A stretch of DNA of 14,912 nt from Pseudomonadota bacterium (GCA_030641485.1 DAOWHJ010000171.1:1-14912); one strand, 5' to 3'; counted from the first letter of the stretch, positions 7,323 through 14,912 are shown. A program made the numbers and translations. The notes: generated by a model from the sequence alone, not told the origin.

Positions 7323-8483
7323 CTACAGATCACTCTCCTGGACCTCATCTTCTGCAAGTTCAGATTCCGATTGCAAATCAGGAGCCGATTCAGGAACAGA
7401 GACTGAACTTGATTCAGGCAATGTTTTTTCTGCCTCTAGCTTCTCCGACTCAATTTTGACCACTGGAATCCCTGAGGTCCCAACTACCGGGTTCTCAGCT
7501 TCGGGTTCAACCGACTCCTCCAGCAAAGATAAACCCCGGCGTTCAATCGAAAAAACCTGAACTCTCCCATTGAAAGTATCGGCAACCCAAAGACGGCCAC
7601 GCTTATCTGTGGCTATGCTTGAAGGGAAAGATAGCCAACCGCGACCAACCCCTTTGCCGCCAAACTCAAAAAGGTAGTCACCCTGAATCGAATAGACATT
7701 AACTGCATGGCGCATATAATCGACCACAAAAACTAATCCCAACTCCTCATTAAGTGCCAAAGCCCGAGGTCGTGAGAGCTTTCCCGAAGAACCACCTTTG
7801 GTGCCGAATTTATAAATAAACTTACCTTTCTCTGAGTAGACAAATATCTGCCCCAACTCCTCACTTAAGAGAAAAAATTGCCCCTTACTATCAACGGCAA
7901 AAAACTTAACAGAGGCATCTTCCTCAATCCCTAAAACCTCAGCCCTTGGGATAATTCTCTCGACAAACACACCTTCTTGATCAAACTTGAGTAATCCATG
8001 ACTACCCGTACCAACAACATAAAAAAAACCGTTGCTAAAAACCACCTGCTCTGGTTTAAAAGTGTCAACTTCATCAAAACCCTTAAGTTCAAGCTCTCCC
8101 TCTGGTAGCAGGGCCCGATCGTAAAGTGCAATCAAACCAGGATTTTCAGAAGAACCGCCAAGACAGAAAAAGAGCTGTTCCTGATAGGCATAGCAACTGG
8201 CAACCCCCATTAGACCACGCCCATGACCAACCGAAATCACCGGATAAAAATCGGCTGTAAAAATAACGAGTTCACGCTCACCTGAACCGAGAACATAAGT
8301 CTCATCAGCAACCCTATCATAAAAGATCGAACGCGGATAATTAAGTTTCACACCCCGCTCATCACTATTTATTACAGCAATAGACTTAACCGTGTAGTCA
8401 CCTTGCTCCGAGGCTGTAACAATCACACCAGTAGCAGCTAGAAAGAGTAACACAACCAGAACCCGTAAACTAAAAACAGACAA
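7323..8483 (-). CDS. Exported NHL-repeat beta-propeller protein with acidic tail
   Basis: 386 residues from a TTG start with GAGG four to five bases upstream. It lies one base after the ygiQ stop, and no better start exists before the signal peptide. The N-terminus (residues 5-24) is a signal peptide ending VTA-S. Residues 30-312 carry repeated propeller blades; the clearest are NHL-type at 236-277 ('LSRPRALALN', 'VFVVDYMRHAVNVYS') and 284-312 ('LSFPSSIATDKRGRLWVADTFNGRVQVFS' split over one blade). Residues about 315-386 are a low-complexity Glu/Ser/Pro tail, likely disordered. NHL propellers are protein-binding scaffolds and often sit beside multiheme cytochrome genes in Geobacter-type bacteria. 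Its position before the cytochromes suggests a role in assembling or stabilising them, but transcription appears tied to ygiQ. No catalytic residues are evident. Confidence 0.82.
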   Translation of the reverse strand: MSVFSLRVLVVLLFLAATGVIVTASEQGDYTVKSIAVINSDERGVKLNYPRSIFYDRVADETYVLGSGERELVIFTADFYPVISVGHGRGLMGVASCYAYQEQLFFCLGGSSENPGLIALYDRALLPEGELELKGFDEVDTFKPEQVVFSNGFFYVVGTGSHGLLKFDQEGVFVERIIPRAEVLGIEEDASVKFFAVDSKGQFFLLSEELGQIFVYSEKGKFIYKFGTKGGSSGKLSRPRALALNEELGLVFVVDYMRHAVNVYSIQGDYLFEFGGKGVGRGWLSFPSSIATDKRGRLWVADTFNGRVQVFSIERRGLSLLEESVEPEAENPVVGTSGIPVVKIESEKLEAEKTLPESSSVSVPESAPDLQSESELAEDEVQESDL

Positions 8484-8484
8484 T

Positions 8485-10314
8485 CTACCTCACCCTTTTC
8501 CTCTTCGTTGCTCGCTGACGCTGCGAACTACCAGTTTTAACCCCCGGACGGATAACCTTGACATCATTTTTTTGGCGACCGCTAACCTGTTCCAACTCCA
8601 GGCGCTGACTCCGACGTTCACTCACTCCTTTTGCAACCTTAATCGGCTTTAGGGTATCTCGATCTAATCCACTGACGTACATCGCGGTTGACAGAGTTCC
8701 CGGGGTTGGCGTGAAATCTTGAGATTGACGTGCTTTAAGACCGTTGCGTTTGATAAATTGCGCTAAATCACGCATTGCATTGACGCTGCAGCCAGGATGC
8801 GACGAAATCAGGTATGGCGTAAATTCAACCTTGACTTTAGCCTTATTTGCAAGTTGACGGGCTTCCCGCAAAAAATCCTCCAGCTCAAGCCCATCATTTT
8901 TATGCATTAAACGTAGAATTTCAGGCACACTATGTTCTGGAGCGATTTTCATAACCCCAGGCAAATGACTCTGGATAAGACGAGCAAGAAGTTTAGGTGT
9001 GCGACGGAGCAAAGCCAACCTCAAACCCGAAGAGACCAACACTCTCTTCACTCCAGCCAATCCCGAAACGGCATCAAGCAGAGCGATAAAGGCTCTTTCA
9101 TCAACCTGTAATTGACTACAGATCGTCGGGTAAAGACAATCTTTGCGGAGGCAGGCGTCAGCCTTATTGCAACTGTTAGCGTAAAGGTTAGCGGTTGGAC
9201 CACCCAAATCACTAATTGTCCCGGCAAAGCCGACTTGCCCGCTAACAACTTCAGCCTCTCGCACAATCGATTTTTGCGTACGGCTAACAACTTGAGCCCC
9301 CTGATGCCTAGTAAGTGCACAAAACGAGCAATTACCACTGCAACCCCGGACGATAGTTATCGAATCACGAATCATCGTAAATGCCGGGATATTGGCTGTT
9401 TGGGGATGGGGCCGGCGCACAAATGGAAGCTCATAGATCTGGTCAAGTTCAGCCGGAGACAAGGGTTGAGCTGGCTGATTTTCTTTAATCCAGCCACTTT
9501 TTTGCTCTTGCAGCAGAGACTCTGAACTCTCTTGACCGGCTCGCGCCCGCCGATCAATCTCTAATTCAGCCATGATGAAATTGCTCTTGTCACGCTCAAT
9601 CTGCGACCAGCCGGGCAGTAGAGTGCAAGTATCCTCACCGACTAACAATCTACCTGCGACTGGGGGCAAAAACTCACAGGTACCAGGAATTCCGCTAAGA
9701 CTTTCACCCCGATCCAAACATTGGGCCACGGCCAAAACCGCCCGCTCCCCCATGCCATAAACTAACAGGTCGGCTTTACTATCAGCCAGGATTGAGTTAC
9801 GCAATTTCTCCTGGCGGTAATCATAATGAATAAAACGCCTCAGAGAGGCCTCGATACCACCTAAAACAACTGGCACCCCGGGCCAGGCCGCCTGAGCTCG
9901 ATTAGCATAAACCAGGGTGGCACGGTCGGGACGACGGCGATTATTTTTTTGTTTTTCACCCGGGAAATAGGGGCTCCCGGAAGGTGAAAAAGGATCTTTA
10001 TCGCGAATCTTGCCATTACCAGAATAATTAGCCACAATTGAGTCAACATTCCCGGCGGTAATGCCGAAAAAGAGCCGAGGCCTACCGAAGCGTTTAAAAT
10101 CGTCGCAACCATTTTGATAATCAGGCTGGGCTAAAATCGCCACTCGAAATCCGTTTGCCTCAAGCCAGCGACCAATCAGAGCAATCCCGAATGAGGGGTG
10201 GTCAACATAAGCATCACCACTCACCAAGACAATATCAACCGAATCCCAGCTCCGGGATCGACATTCATCTGCAGTAGTAGGCAAAAAGGCTGAGGTCTCG
10301 ATAGTTAAAGGCAA
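8485..10314 (-). CDS. ygiQ: YgiQ family radical SAM protein (UPF0313)
   Basis: 609 residues. TTG start with GGAG (10324-10327) 9 nt upstream. It is chosen because the family N-terminal signature 'FLPTT' and 'DIVLVSGDAYVDHPSFG' follows at once. Residues about 25-200 form a B12-binding-like Rossmann region. The radical SAM cluster motif CX3CX2C is at Cys325, Cys329 and Cys332 (GCSGNCSFC). A second conserved Cys set (382, 388, 393, 399) with the 'CLYPTIC' pattern is typical of YgiQ. The C-terminus is highly basic (about residues 565-609). The family is a cytoplasmic iron-sulfur enzyme group of poorly defined reaction. The gene is divergent from rnd across a 120-bp gap; a weak -35 TTGACT (minus strand, 10431-10426) lacks a convincing -10. 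The downstream NHL gene is one base away, so they probably share a transcript. Confidence 0.93.
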   Translation of the reverse strand: MPLTIETSAFLPTTADECRSRSWDSVDIVLVSGDAYVDHPSFGIALIGRWLEANGFRVAILAQPDYQNGCDDFKRFGRPRLFFGITAGNVDSIVANYSGNGKIRDKDPFSPSGSPYFPGEKQKNNRRRPDRATLVYANRAQAAWPGVPVVLGGIEASLRRFIHYDYRQEKLRNSILADSKADLLVYGMGERAVLAVAQCLDRGESLSGIPGTCEFLPPVAGRLLVGEDTCTLLPGWSQIERDKSNFIMAELEIDRRARAGQESSESLLQEQKSGWIKENQPAQPLSPAELDQIYELPFVRRPHPQTANIPAFTMIRDSITIVRGCSGNCSFCALTRHQGAQVVSRTQKSIVREAEVVSGQVGFAGTISDLGGPTANLYANSCNKADACLRKDCLYPTICSQLQVDERAFIALLDAVSGLAGVKRVLVSSGLRLALLRRTPKLLARLIQSHLPGVMKIAPEHSVPEILRLMHKNDGLELEDFLREARQLANKAKVKVEFTPYLISSHPGCSVNAMRDLAQFIKRNGLKARQSQDFTPTPGTLSTAMYVSGLDRDTLKPIKVAKGVSERRSQRLELEQVSGRQKNDVKVIRPGVKTGSSQRQRATKRKRVR

Positions 10315-10434
10315 AAAGTTTATCTCCAGTAGAGAACAAAAACAGAAACAAGTGGAGTTTTCAAGGAAAATCCCCTATTAAAGCGCCACAACAAAAAACT
10401 ACACATAATCTTAACCGAGAAAAAAAGTCAAGAA

Positions 10435-11595
10435 ATGAAACAGATTGAAACTAAAACAGAAGATGAAACCTCCCCTCAAGACTACCACTTAGTAAATTCG
10501 ACCTCAGAGCTTAAGCAAATATGTACTTTAATCGCAGCCCATGGTCGAGTTGCGATCGATACCGAATTTGTCTGGGAGAGAACTTACTATCCTAATCTCG
10601 GCATTGTTCAGCTAGCACTTCACGAAAATGAAGCCTGGCTGCTCGACATGCCCGCTTTAGCGGGTAAACTCGAACCTTTGGCACAGGTTTTAGCAAATCC
10701 TGAAATTGAAAAAATACTCCATGACGCAAAACAGGATCTCACTATCTTGCGCATAGCTACTGGATTCTATCCGAAGAATATTTTCGACACGCGCCTCGCT
10801 GCAGGCTTTATCGGACCGTCAGCAACTCTATCTCTGCTTGACAGCTGCTCGATTTTTGCCAACTTAACATTAGATAAGGGTGAAACCCGGAGCAACTGGC
10901 TTAGGCGCCCGTTAACAACGAATCAGTTTCAATACGCTTTGGATGATGTTCTTTTTCTACCGATGATCAGAGATGAGATTGTGGGACAAGCTGAGAGTCT
11001 TGGTCGAGAAGAGTGGCTTAAAGAGGAGATGAAACTATATGATAACCCTGAGATATATGATGACCCAGATATCAATCAGGTCTACAGCAAAGTTAAAGGA
11101 GCTGGCCGTTTAAACCGAAAAGAGCTGGCAATTTTACTTAAACTTGCCGCGTGGCGAGAACAAGAAGCCCGCCATCGCAACCGTCCTCGACGCCACATCA
11201 TAGCGGATGAGCCCTTAATAGAAATGGCTCTAAATCAGCCCCAGGCTATCGAGCAACTGCAAAAAAAATGCGGACTCTCGCCGAGAGCCGCGCAAAGTTA
11301 CGGCAAAAAACTCCTGAATGAAATCAAGCAGGGATTGCAGACAGCAGAGACAGACTGGCCCGCATCAATGCGCCGCTCCCGCAACCCAAAGACCGCAGAT
11401 TTAAGTCGTAAAATATTAGATTTCATCGCTGAACTTGGCCAACAGGAAAACCTCGACCCCAGCCTGATCGCTACCCGCAAAGAGGTTGAAAATTTTCTCT
11501 CAAACACTAACCTGTCAACAGCCAACGAAAGCCAGCTCATGCACGGCTGGCGTTTTAAACTTGCTGGTGAAAAAATCAACTATGAACTGGGATAA
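10435..11595 (+). CDS. rnd: Ribonuclease D (3'-5' exoribonuclease)
   Basis: 386 residues, close to the usual length (about 375). It trims the 3' ends of tRNA precursors and other structured RNAs in the cytoplasm. The DEDD exonuclease domain fills residues 18-195: Exo I with Asp42 and Glu44 (AIDTEF), Exo II around Asp101 (LHDAKQDL), and Exo III Tyr167...Asp171 (YALDDV), the DEDDy subtype. A 'NWLRRPL' segment and an HRDC domain (about 222-300, beginning 'RLNRKELAILLKLAAWRE') follow, then a helical C-terminal part. ATG 10435 has only a weak AAGAA-type ribosome binding site. A CATAAT (10404-10409) could be a -10 but has no good -35. It stands alone on the plus strand, divergent from ygiQ and convergent with the small protein gene. 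No hairpin terminator is visible in 11596-11735. Confidence 0.94.
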   Translation: MKQIETKTEDETSPQDYHLVNSTSELKQICTLIAAHGRVAIDTEFVWERTYYPNLGIVQLALHENEAWLLDMPALAGKLEPLAQVLANPEIEKILHDAKQDLTILRIATGFYPKNIFDTRLAAGFIGPSATLSLLDSCSIFANLTLDKGETRSNWLRRPLTTNQFQYALDDVLFLPMIRDEIVGQAESLGREEWLKEEMKLYDNPEIYDDPDINQVYSKVKGAGRLNRKELAILLKLAAWREQEARHRNRPRRHIIADEPLIEMALNQPQAIEQLQKKCGLSPRAAQSYGKKLLNEIKQGLQTAETDWPASMRRSRNPKTADLSRKILDFIAELGQQENLDPSLIATRKEVENFLSNTNLSTANESQLMHGWRFKLAGEKINYELG

Positions 11596-11735
11596 ATAAC
11601 TGTATCAGATATGGCGAGCTCCCGGAATCTCTTACACTTTTTCATGGCAACAGACTAACCTTTTACCCGCTTTGAAGAATTTTGAGTTTTTCAGGCCACG
11701 AAATAACGCCCTAATGCTCGTCCTGACCTCAACCT

Positions 11736-11918
11736 TTAAAATTCATCACAGTCACTTTGTTTTAAAGGAATTAAGCCTGTCGGAAGCTGAAAACAGTCAC
11801 TGGGCTCACCAAAGATACGACTCACCTGAGCTTCCAATTGTTGCAAATTAAATTCAAGCGTAGCAATACGATCTTCAAGTGATTCAATTGTTTTTGAGTT
11901 CACAGTTAATCCTTTCAT
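11736..11918 (-). CDS. Small SlyX-like coiled-coil protein
   Basis: 60 residues from ATG 11918, which has an AGG about 7 nt upstream and lies 13 nt past the ATPase stop. A longer open frame reaching 12116 exists but would overlap the ATPase by almost 200 nt and its extra part reads as out-of-frame noise. Residues 9-36 ('TIESLEDRIATLEFNLQQLE' in part) form heptads typical of a short coiled coil and recall SlyX proteins ('LE.RI.eLE..la...'), which are usually about 70 residues. The C-terminal 24 residues have no recognisable motif and end CDEF. The function of SlyX itself is unknown. It is probably co-transcribed with the ATPase. Family assignment is tentative. Confidence 0.55.
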   Translation of the reverse strand: MKGLTVNSKTIESLEDRIATLEFNLQQLEAQVSRIFGEPSDCFQLPTGLIPLKQSDCDEF

Positions 11919-11931
11919 TTTGAGCCTGCGA

Positions 11932-13821
11932 TCAGGCCGTAATTTTAGAAATATTTTTATTGTCAATAGTTTTCCGATCAAAATATTGCTTAAACATAGC
12001 ATGCGGAACCACCCGGAGTAACTCCTCAATGGTCGTTGAACCTTCTTTAAGCTTGCATAAAGCCTCATCGACCATAGAAAACGTGTTCTTTGAAGAGCTC
12101 CTGACAAGTTGATCATGATTTTTCCCGCTAAGAATCAAGGATAAATCCTCACTACTAGGCACCCATAGTTCAGCTAGTGGCATCCGACCTAGATAACCGG
12201 TATAGTCACATTGTTCACAACCAACACCCCTGTAACAAGTTGAACTCTCAGGCAAACATCCCATAATTTCGTGATTTTCCCCCGGTTGATACGCCTCTTT
12301 GCAATTAGTGCAATTTTTTCTAACTAACCGTTGAGACAGGACCCCTAAAAGTGAACCAGCAATCATGTCAGGGCTAACCCCCAATCCTTTCAAACGGTTA
12401 ACAGAGCTTACAGCATCAGTCGTATGTAAACTGCTGAGAACCAGATGGCCGGTCTGAGATGCTCGAACAGCCATCTCTGCAGTTTCCTGATCTCTAATTT
12501 CTCCAATTAAAATGATTTCCGGATCATGTCGCAAAAAGGAACGTATGTACTTGGCAAAACTAAGACCGATTTTCTCTTTAACTTCACATTGCATAAATTC
12601 ATCATAAACATACTCTATGGGGTCTTCCGCTGTGAGAATCTTCTTACCCGGCTCATAGGTTTCAAGCAAACTGGTATACAGAGTAGTACTCTTACCGGAA
12701 CCAGTAGGTCCAGTTACAAGGATAATACCACTGTTATTTTTCAATAATTCCTTCATCTTATCATGCAATGGTTGAGAAAAGTCTAAATCTCCAATAGTTT
12801 TTGGGGCCTTATGCTTGTCAAGGATCCGAATAACAATATTTTCTCCATGACATGACGGGATGACGGAGACACGAAAGTCAACCTTACTATCATAACCCTC
12901 ACGACGAACGACAGAACGAAAACTGCCATCTTGAGGCAAACGTCTTTCGGCTATGTCCAGTGAACCAAGTATTTTTATTCGCGAAATAACCTCACACGCA
13001 TAACTGTCAACAACCCTTTGCATGCTCCCTAAATCAAGCTGTTGTAAAATTCCATCAATGCGAAAGCGAATCTCCATCCCCTTCTCCAGGGACTCAAAAT
13101 GGATGTCAGATGAATTTTTCTGCATACCCATCGTCAAAACCCTTTGTACCACTTTATCTATACGTTTGGCGTCTTCTTCATCAAACTCACGTTCCGGGTG
13201 GAGTTGTTCCTGTTCACAGCTTTCGATTTCAAGTGTTGTATCATCATAAATATCCTGATCAAACTCAGATTTTCCATATAATCTTTGCAATGCACCCTTG
13301 AGATCAGAACCAAGTAACGTTACTTTATTTATCTTCAATTTTGTAAAGAATTCCAACTCATCAACAACCAGTTGATCGGTCGGATCAAGCATCGCCAGAG
13401 TAAGGGTCGTTTCGGTTTTAGCTATCGGAATAATATTCCGCCGAAGAGCATAATTATAATTTATTATTCGATCAAGACTAGTATCGATCCTAATCTTGGA
13501 CAGATCAACAAAAGGGATATCGAGCTGTTTACATATCGCGTGACAAAGTTCTCCCTCACTGATTAGTTTGTTTTTTACTAAAAGCTCTCCAAGCCGTATC
13601 CCACTCCCATTTTGCCTTGCAAGAACCTTCTCTAGAGTGATTTTATCAACGCTCTCATCATGCAACAGTATCTCTCCTAAAAGCCTTGGGGAGGTACTGT
13701 TTTCTACAACTTCTTCATCAGACAAGCCAACGGGCGACACCTCAAGATTTGCGTCTATACTTCCGCAGTCTATAGGCTGCTCTTTTACCATCAAACTCGT
13801 AACAGAATGTAATTGTACCAC
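11932..13821 (-). CDS. GspE/PilB-type secretion/pilus assembly ATPase
   Basis: 629 residues. GTG start supported by GGAGG (13826-13830) four bases upstream; the next ATG, ten codons on, has none. Residues 45-185 contain an N-terminal GspE_N-type domain ('RLLGEILLHD', 'IRLGELLVKNKLIS', 'LDIPFVDL'). The ATPase core carries Walker A GPTGSGKST (371-379), an Asp box (396-404, LTAEDPIEY), Walker B with Asp433 and Glu441 (IILIGEIRD), and a His box (GHLVLSSLHTTDA, 458-470). Two CXXC pairs (504/507 and 535/538) form the zinc-binding site of the GspE/PilB group. This hexameric cytoplasmic ATPase drives assembly of pseudopili or pili from the inner-membrane platform. It stands alone here, with no pilC/gspF, pilin or secretin gene nearby. 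PilB, MshE or GspE cannot be separated by eye. The about 40-residue acidic N-terminal extension is unusual. Confidence 0.9.
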   Translation of the reverse strand: MVQLHSVTSLMVKEQPIDCGSIDANLEVSPVGLSDEEVVENSTSPRLLGEILLHDESVDKITLEKVLARQNGSGIRLGELLVKNKLISEGELCHAICKQLDIPFVDLSKIRIDTSLDRIINYNYALRRNIIPIAKTETTLTLAMLDPTDQLVVDELEFFTKLKINKVTLLGSDLKGALQRLYGKSEFDQDIYDDTTLEIESCEQEQLHPEREFDEEDAKRIDKVVQRVLTMGMQKNSSDIHFESLEKGMEIRFRIDGILQQLDLGSMQRVVDSYACEVISRIKILGSLDIAERRLPQDGSFRSVVRREGYDSKVDFRVSVIPSCHGENIVIRILDKHKAPKTIGDLDFSQPLHDKMKELLKNNSGIILVTGPTGSGKSTTLYTSLLETYEPGKKILTAEDPIEYVYDEFMQCEVKEKIGLSFAKYIRSFLRHDPEIILIGEIRDQETAEMAVRASQTGHLVLSSLHTTDAVSSVNRLKGLGVSPDMIAGSLLGVLSQRLVRKNCTNCKEAYQPGENHEIMGCLPESSTCYRGVGCEQCDYTGYLGRMPLAELWVPSSEDLSLILSGKNHDQLVRSSSKNTFSMVDEALCKLKEGSTTIEELLRVVPHAMFKQYFDRKTIDNKNISKITA

Positions 13822-13931
13822 AGTTCCTCCGAAGGAAACTAAAAATAGTTACTATTAAGAGACCCCCAATTCCCCAAAAAAATCGTGCTGAACCGAGGTT
13901 AATAATATATACAATTTTTGAAAACTAAGGG

Positions 13932-13960
13932 ATTATACCTTACTCTCATGGAAATAGCAA
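13932..13960 (-). promoter_or_regulatory. Sigma-70 promoter of the ATPase gene
   Basis: On the minus strand TTGCTA (13960-13955) and a perfect TATAAT (13937-13932) are separated by exactly 17 bp. The predicted start is near 13925, giving about 104 nt of leader before GTG 13821. Confidence 0.7.
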
Positions 13961-13968
13961 TCAGTCAT

Positions 13969-14012
13969 AAGTATGAAAAAAGGATTAAAAAGGATGAGAA
14001 AAGTATGAAAAA
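13969..14012. repeat. Phased A-tracts with 12-bp direct repeat upstream of the ATPase promoter
   Basis: AAGTATGAAAAA occurs at 13969-13980 and 14001-14012. Four A-tracts (centres about 13978, 13989, 14000, 14010) recur every 10-11 bp, in phase with the helix, which predicts intrinsic curvature at about -50 to -87 of the predicted start. Confidence 0.5.
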
Positions 14013-14090
14013 TGGTGCATTAAATTTTGCAGGTTATTAAAAATTAATGCATGAAAAAGAGAGTATATCAAGGTTTCTTCCGGCCACTTC

Positions 14091-14182
14091 AGGTTGACCC
14101 AAAAAAAATTCAGTTTGCAATAGTCAAGATAATCGGACAAGCCGAAAAACTGCCAACAGCCATTGTCAAGATGTGACCCCAC
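14091..14182. repeat. Possible REP-like repeat remnant
   Basis: GTCAAGAT occurs twice (14123-14130 and 14165-14172), in the contexts TGCAATAGTCAAGAT and CATTGTCAAGATGTGACCCC. A related TTGACCC is at 14094-14100, and a CAGTTT/AAACTG stem lies between. Motifs ending in 'TGACCCC' commonly accompany REP-associated transposases in environmental proteobacteria, as I recall. No transposase is present, so this is tentative. Confidence 0.3.
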
Positions 14183-14192
14183 CTACTTTTCT

Positions 14193-14912
14193 CTACGCCG
14201 AATAGCTGAAAAGTTTTTTGATGTCCTCTAAGATGATGTAGAGTGCTGGAACCAGGATCAGGATGATCAAGGTTGAAAAGAGAATCCCGAATCCTAGGGA
14301 GATTGCCATTGGAATTAGAAATCGAGCCTGCCTTGAGGTTTCAAACATCATCGGCATCAATCCGAAAAAGGTCGTCATAGTCGTTAATATAATTGGGCGA
14401 AAACGCTGAATCCCGGCACTGACAATGGCGACATAGGCACTTACAGAATCTTGCGCCCGACGACGATTGGCAAAATCAATTAACACCAACGAGTCGTTGA
14501 CCACCACCCCGGAGAGGGCCACGATCCCAAACATACTTAAAAGGCTTAAGCTATACCCCAACAGAAGATGACCGGCAATTGCCCCGACAACCCCAAACGG
14601 AATACTGACCATGATAATCGCAGGCTGGATATAGCTACGAAAAGGGATTGCTAAAAGCATGTAAACGATAACCAGAGCAACCAGCATCCCCTTCGCCAAA
14701 GCGGCCATGCTCTCGATCCGATCTGACTGTTTCCCGGCAAAGCTGAAATTTAAACCTTGATATTTACTCTGCAAACCCGGCAACACCTCTTTTTTCAAGG
14801 CCGAGCTTACCATATCAACCCGGCTGTGCGGAGTAACATCACAAGTGACATTAACCACCCGGCGACCGTCACGCCGTTCAATTGAGGTATAGGCCTTACC
14901 CTTATGAACCTC
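14193..14912 (-). CDS. RND family efflux transporter (AcrB/HAE1-like), C-terminal part
   Basis: 239 residues are visible, reading in from the right edge and ending at TAG 14193, so the 5' two thirds are missing. The first residues (GKAYTSIERRDGRRVVNVTC) match the end of the second porter domain of RND pumps. Then come five hydrophobic segments corresponding to the last transmembrane helices, with the family landmarks 'VVVNDSLVLIDFANRRR', 'RFRPIILTTMTTFFGLMPM' and 'IPMAISLGFGILFSTLIILILVPALY'. The pump is an inner-membrane proton-driven trimer working with a periplasmic adaptor and an outer-membrane channel. The Asn-Asp in the 'VVVND' motif suits the HAE1-type (drug or hydrophobic compound) rather than the heavy-metal group, but substrate cannot be told. 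Adaptor genes, if adjacent, lie beyond the window. Confidence 0.92.
   Translation of the reverse strand, partial: EVHKGKAYTSIERRDGRRVVNVTCDVTPHSRVDMVSSALKKEVLPGLQSKYQGLNFSFAGKQSDRIESMAALAKGMLVALVIVYMLLAIPFRSYIQPAIIMVSIPFGVVGAIAGHLLLGYSLSLLSMFGIVALSGVVVNDSLVLIDFANRRRAQDSVSAYVAIVSAGIQRFRPIILTTMTTFFGLMPMMFETSRQARFLIPMAISLGFGILFSTLIILILVPALYIILEDIKKLFSYSA

Larger units (their letters stand above)
13822..14192. other. 371-bp AT-rich gap between RND gene and ATPase
   Basis: No credible gene. It holds the ATPase promoter (13932-13960), a leader of roughly 100 nt before its GTG, phased A-tracts (13976-14012) containing a 12-bp direct repeat, and a possible REP-like remnant (14091-14182). No terminator hairpin is seen just after the RND stop. 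Confidence 0.6.

Noticed and set aside
10403..10431. Sigma-70 promoter for ygiQ overlapping the rnd start
   Set aside because: TTGACT is a fair -35 but the candidate -10 boxes at usable spacing match only poorly.
11596..11735. Bidirectional terminator between rnd and the small protein gene
   Set aside because: Only short, poorly matched stems without T-runs were found.
11736..12116. 126-residue version of the small coiled-coil gene
   Set aside because: The first 66 codons overlap the ATPase reading frame and look like noise; the ATG at 11918 just past the ATPase stop is the better start.
13985..14182. 65-residue minus-strand open frame in the RND-ATPase gap
   Set aside because: No ribosome binding site and no recognisable motif; it lies across A-tracts and repeat-like sequence.

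Overview
The window looks like chromosome from a Geobacter-like or related deltaproteobacterium (Desulfuromonadota/Desulfobacterota). The reasons are two dodecaheme c-type cytochromes, a sigma-54 type promoter in front of them, an outer-membrane beta-barrel and lipoproteins, a YgiQ radical SAM enzyme, RNase D and a PilB/GspE-type ATPase. Base composition is moderate and coding density is high. No tRNA, rRNA, CRISPR array or intact mobile element is visible.

Layout. Positions 1-10314 hold one long run of minus-strand genes, read right to left: ygiQ (10314-8485), an exported NHL beta-propeller protein (8483-7323), a 301-bp regulatory gap, two 12-heme cytochromes (7021-6215 and 6160-5231), a terminator and a new promoter, then an outer-membrane beta-barrel (5100-3040), a lipoprotein (3018-2413), an exported protein with Ig-like domains (2383-887), a second lipoprotein (887-258) and the start of an exported SurA/PpiC-like foldase (264 to beyond the left edge). 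On the plus strand, divergent from ygiQ, is RNase D (10435-11595). Convergent to it is a minus-strand pair: a stand-alone type II secretion/type IV pilus ATPase (13821-11932) and a 60-residue coiled-coil protein (11918-11736). At the right edge is the C-terminal third of an RND transporter (14912-14193).

How it may work together. The NHL protein, cytochromes, beta-barrel, three CsgG/GNA1162-like proteins and foldase form a plausible locus for making, exporting and wiring extracellular multiheme cytochromes. The gene types resemble the omcS-companion (osc) nanowire-assembly cluster of Geobacter as I remember it: a prolyl-isomerase chaperone, channel-like proteins and a beta-propeller. Here the associated cytochromes are a pair of proteins each built from three tandem four-heme modules, which I do not recognise as a named family. 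A strong sigma-54 promoter precedes the cytochromes, with palindromic GTCATATGAC-like sites further upstream that could bind an activator. A Rho-independent terminator and a separate TATAAT promoter split the cytochrome transcript from the export genes.

The right third (RNase D, ATPase, RND pump) appears unrelated to that locus. Its 371-bp gap (13822-14192) holds a good sigma-70 promoter, phased A-tracts and a possible REP-like remnant.
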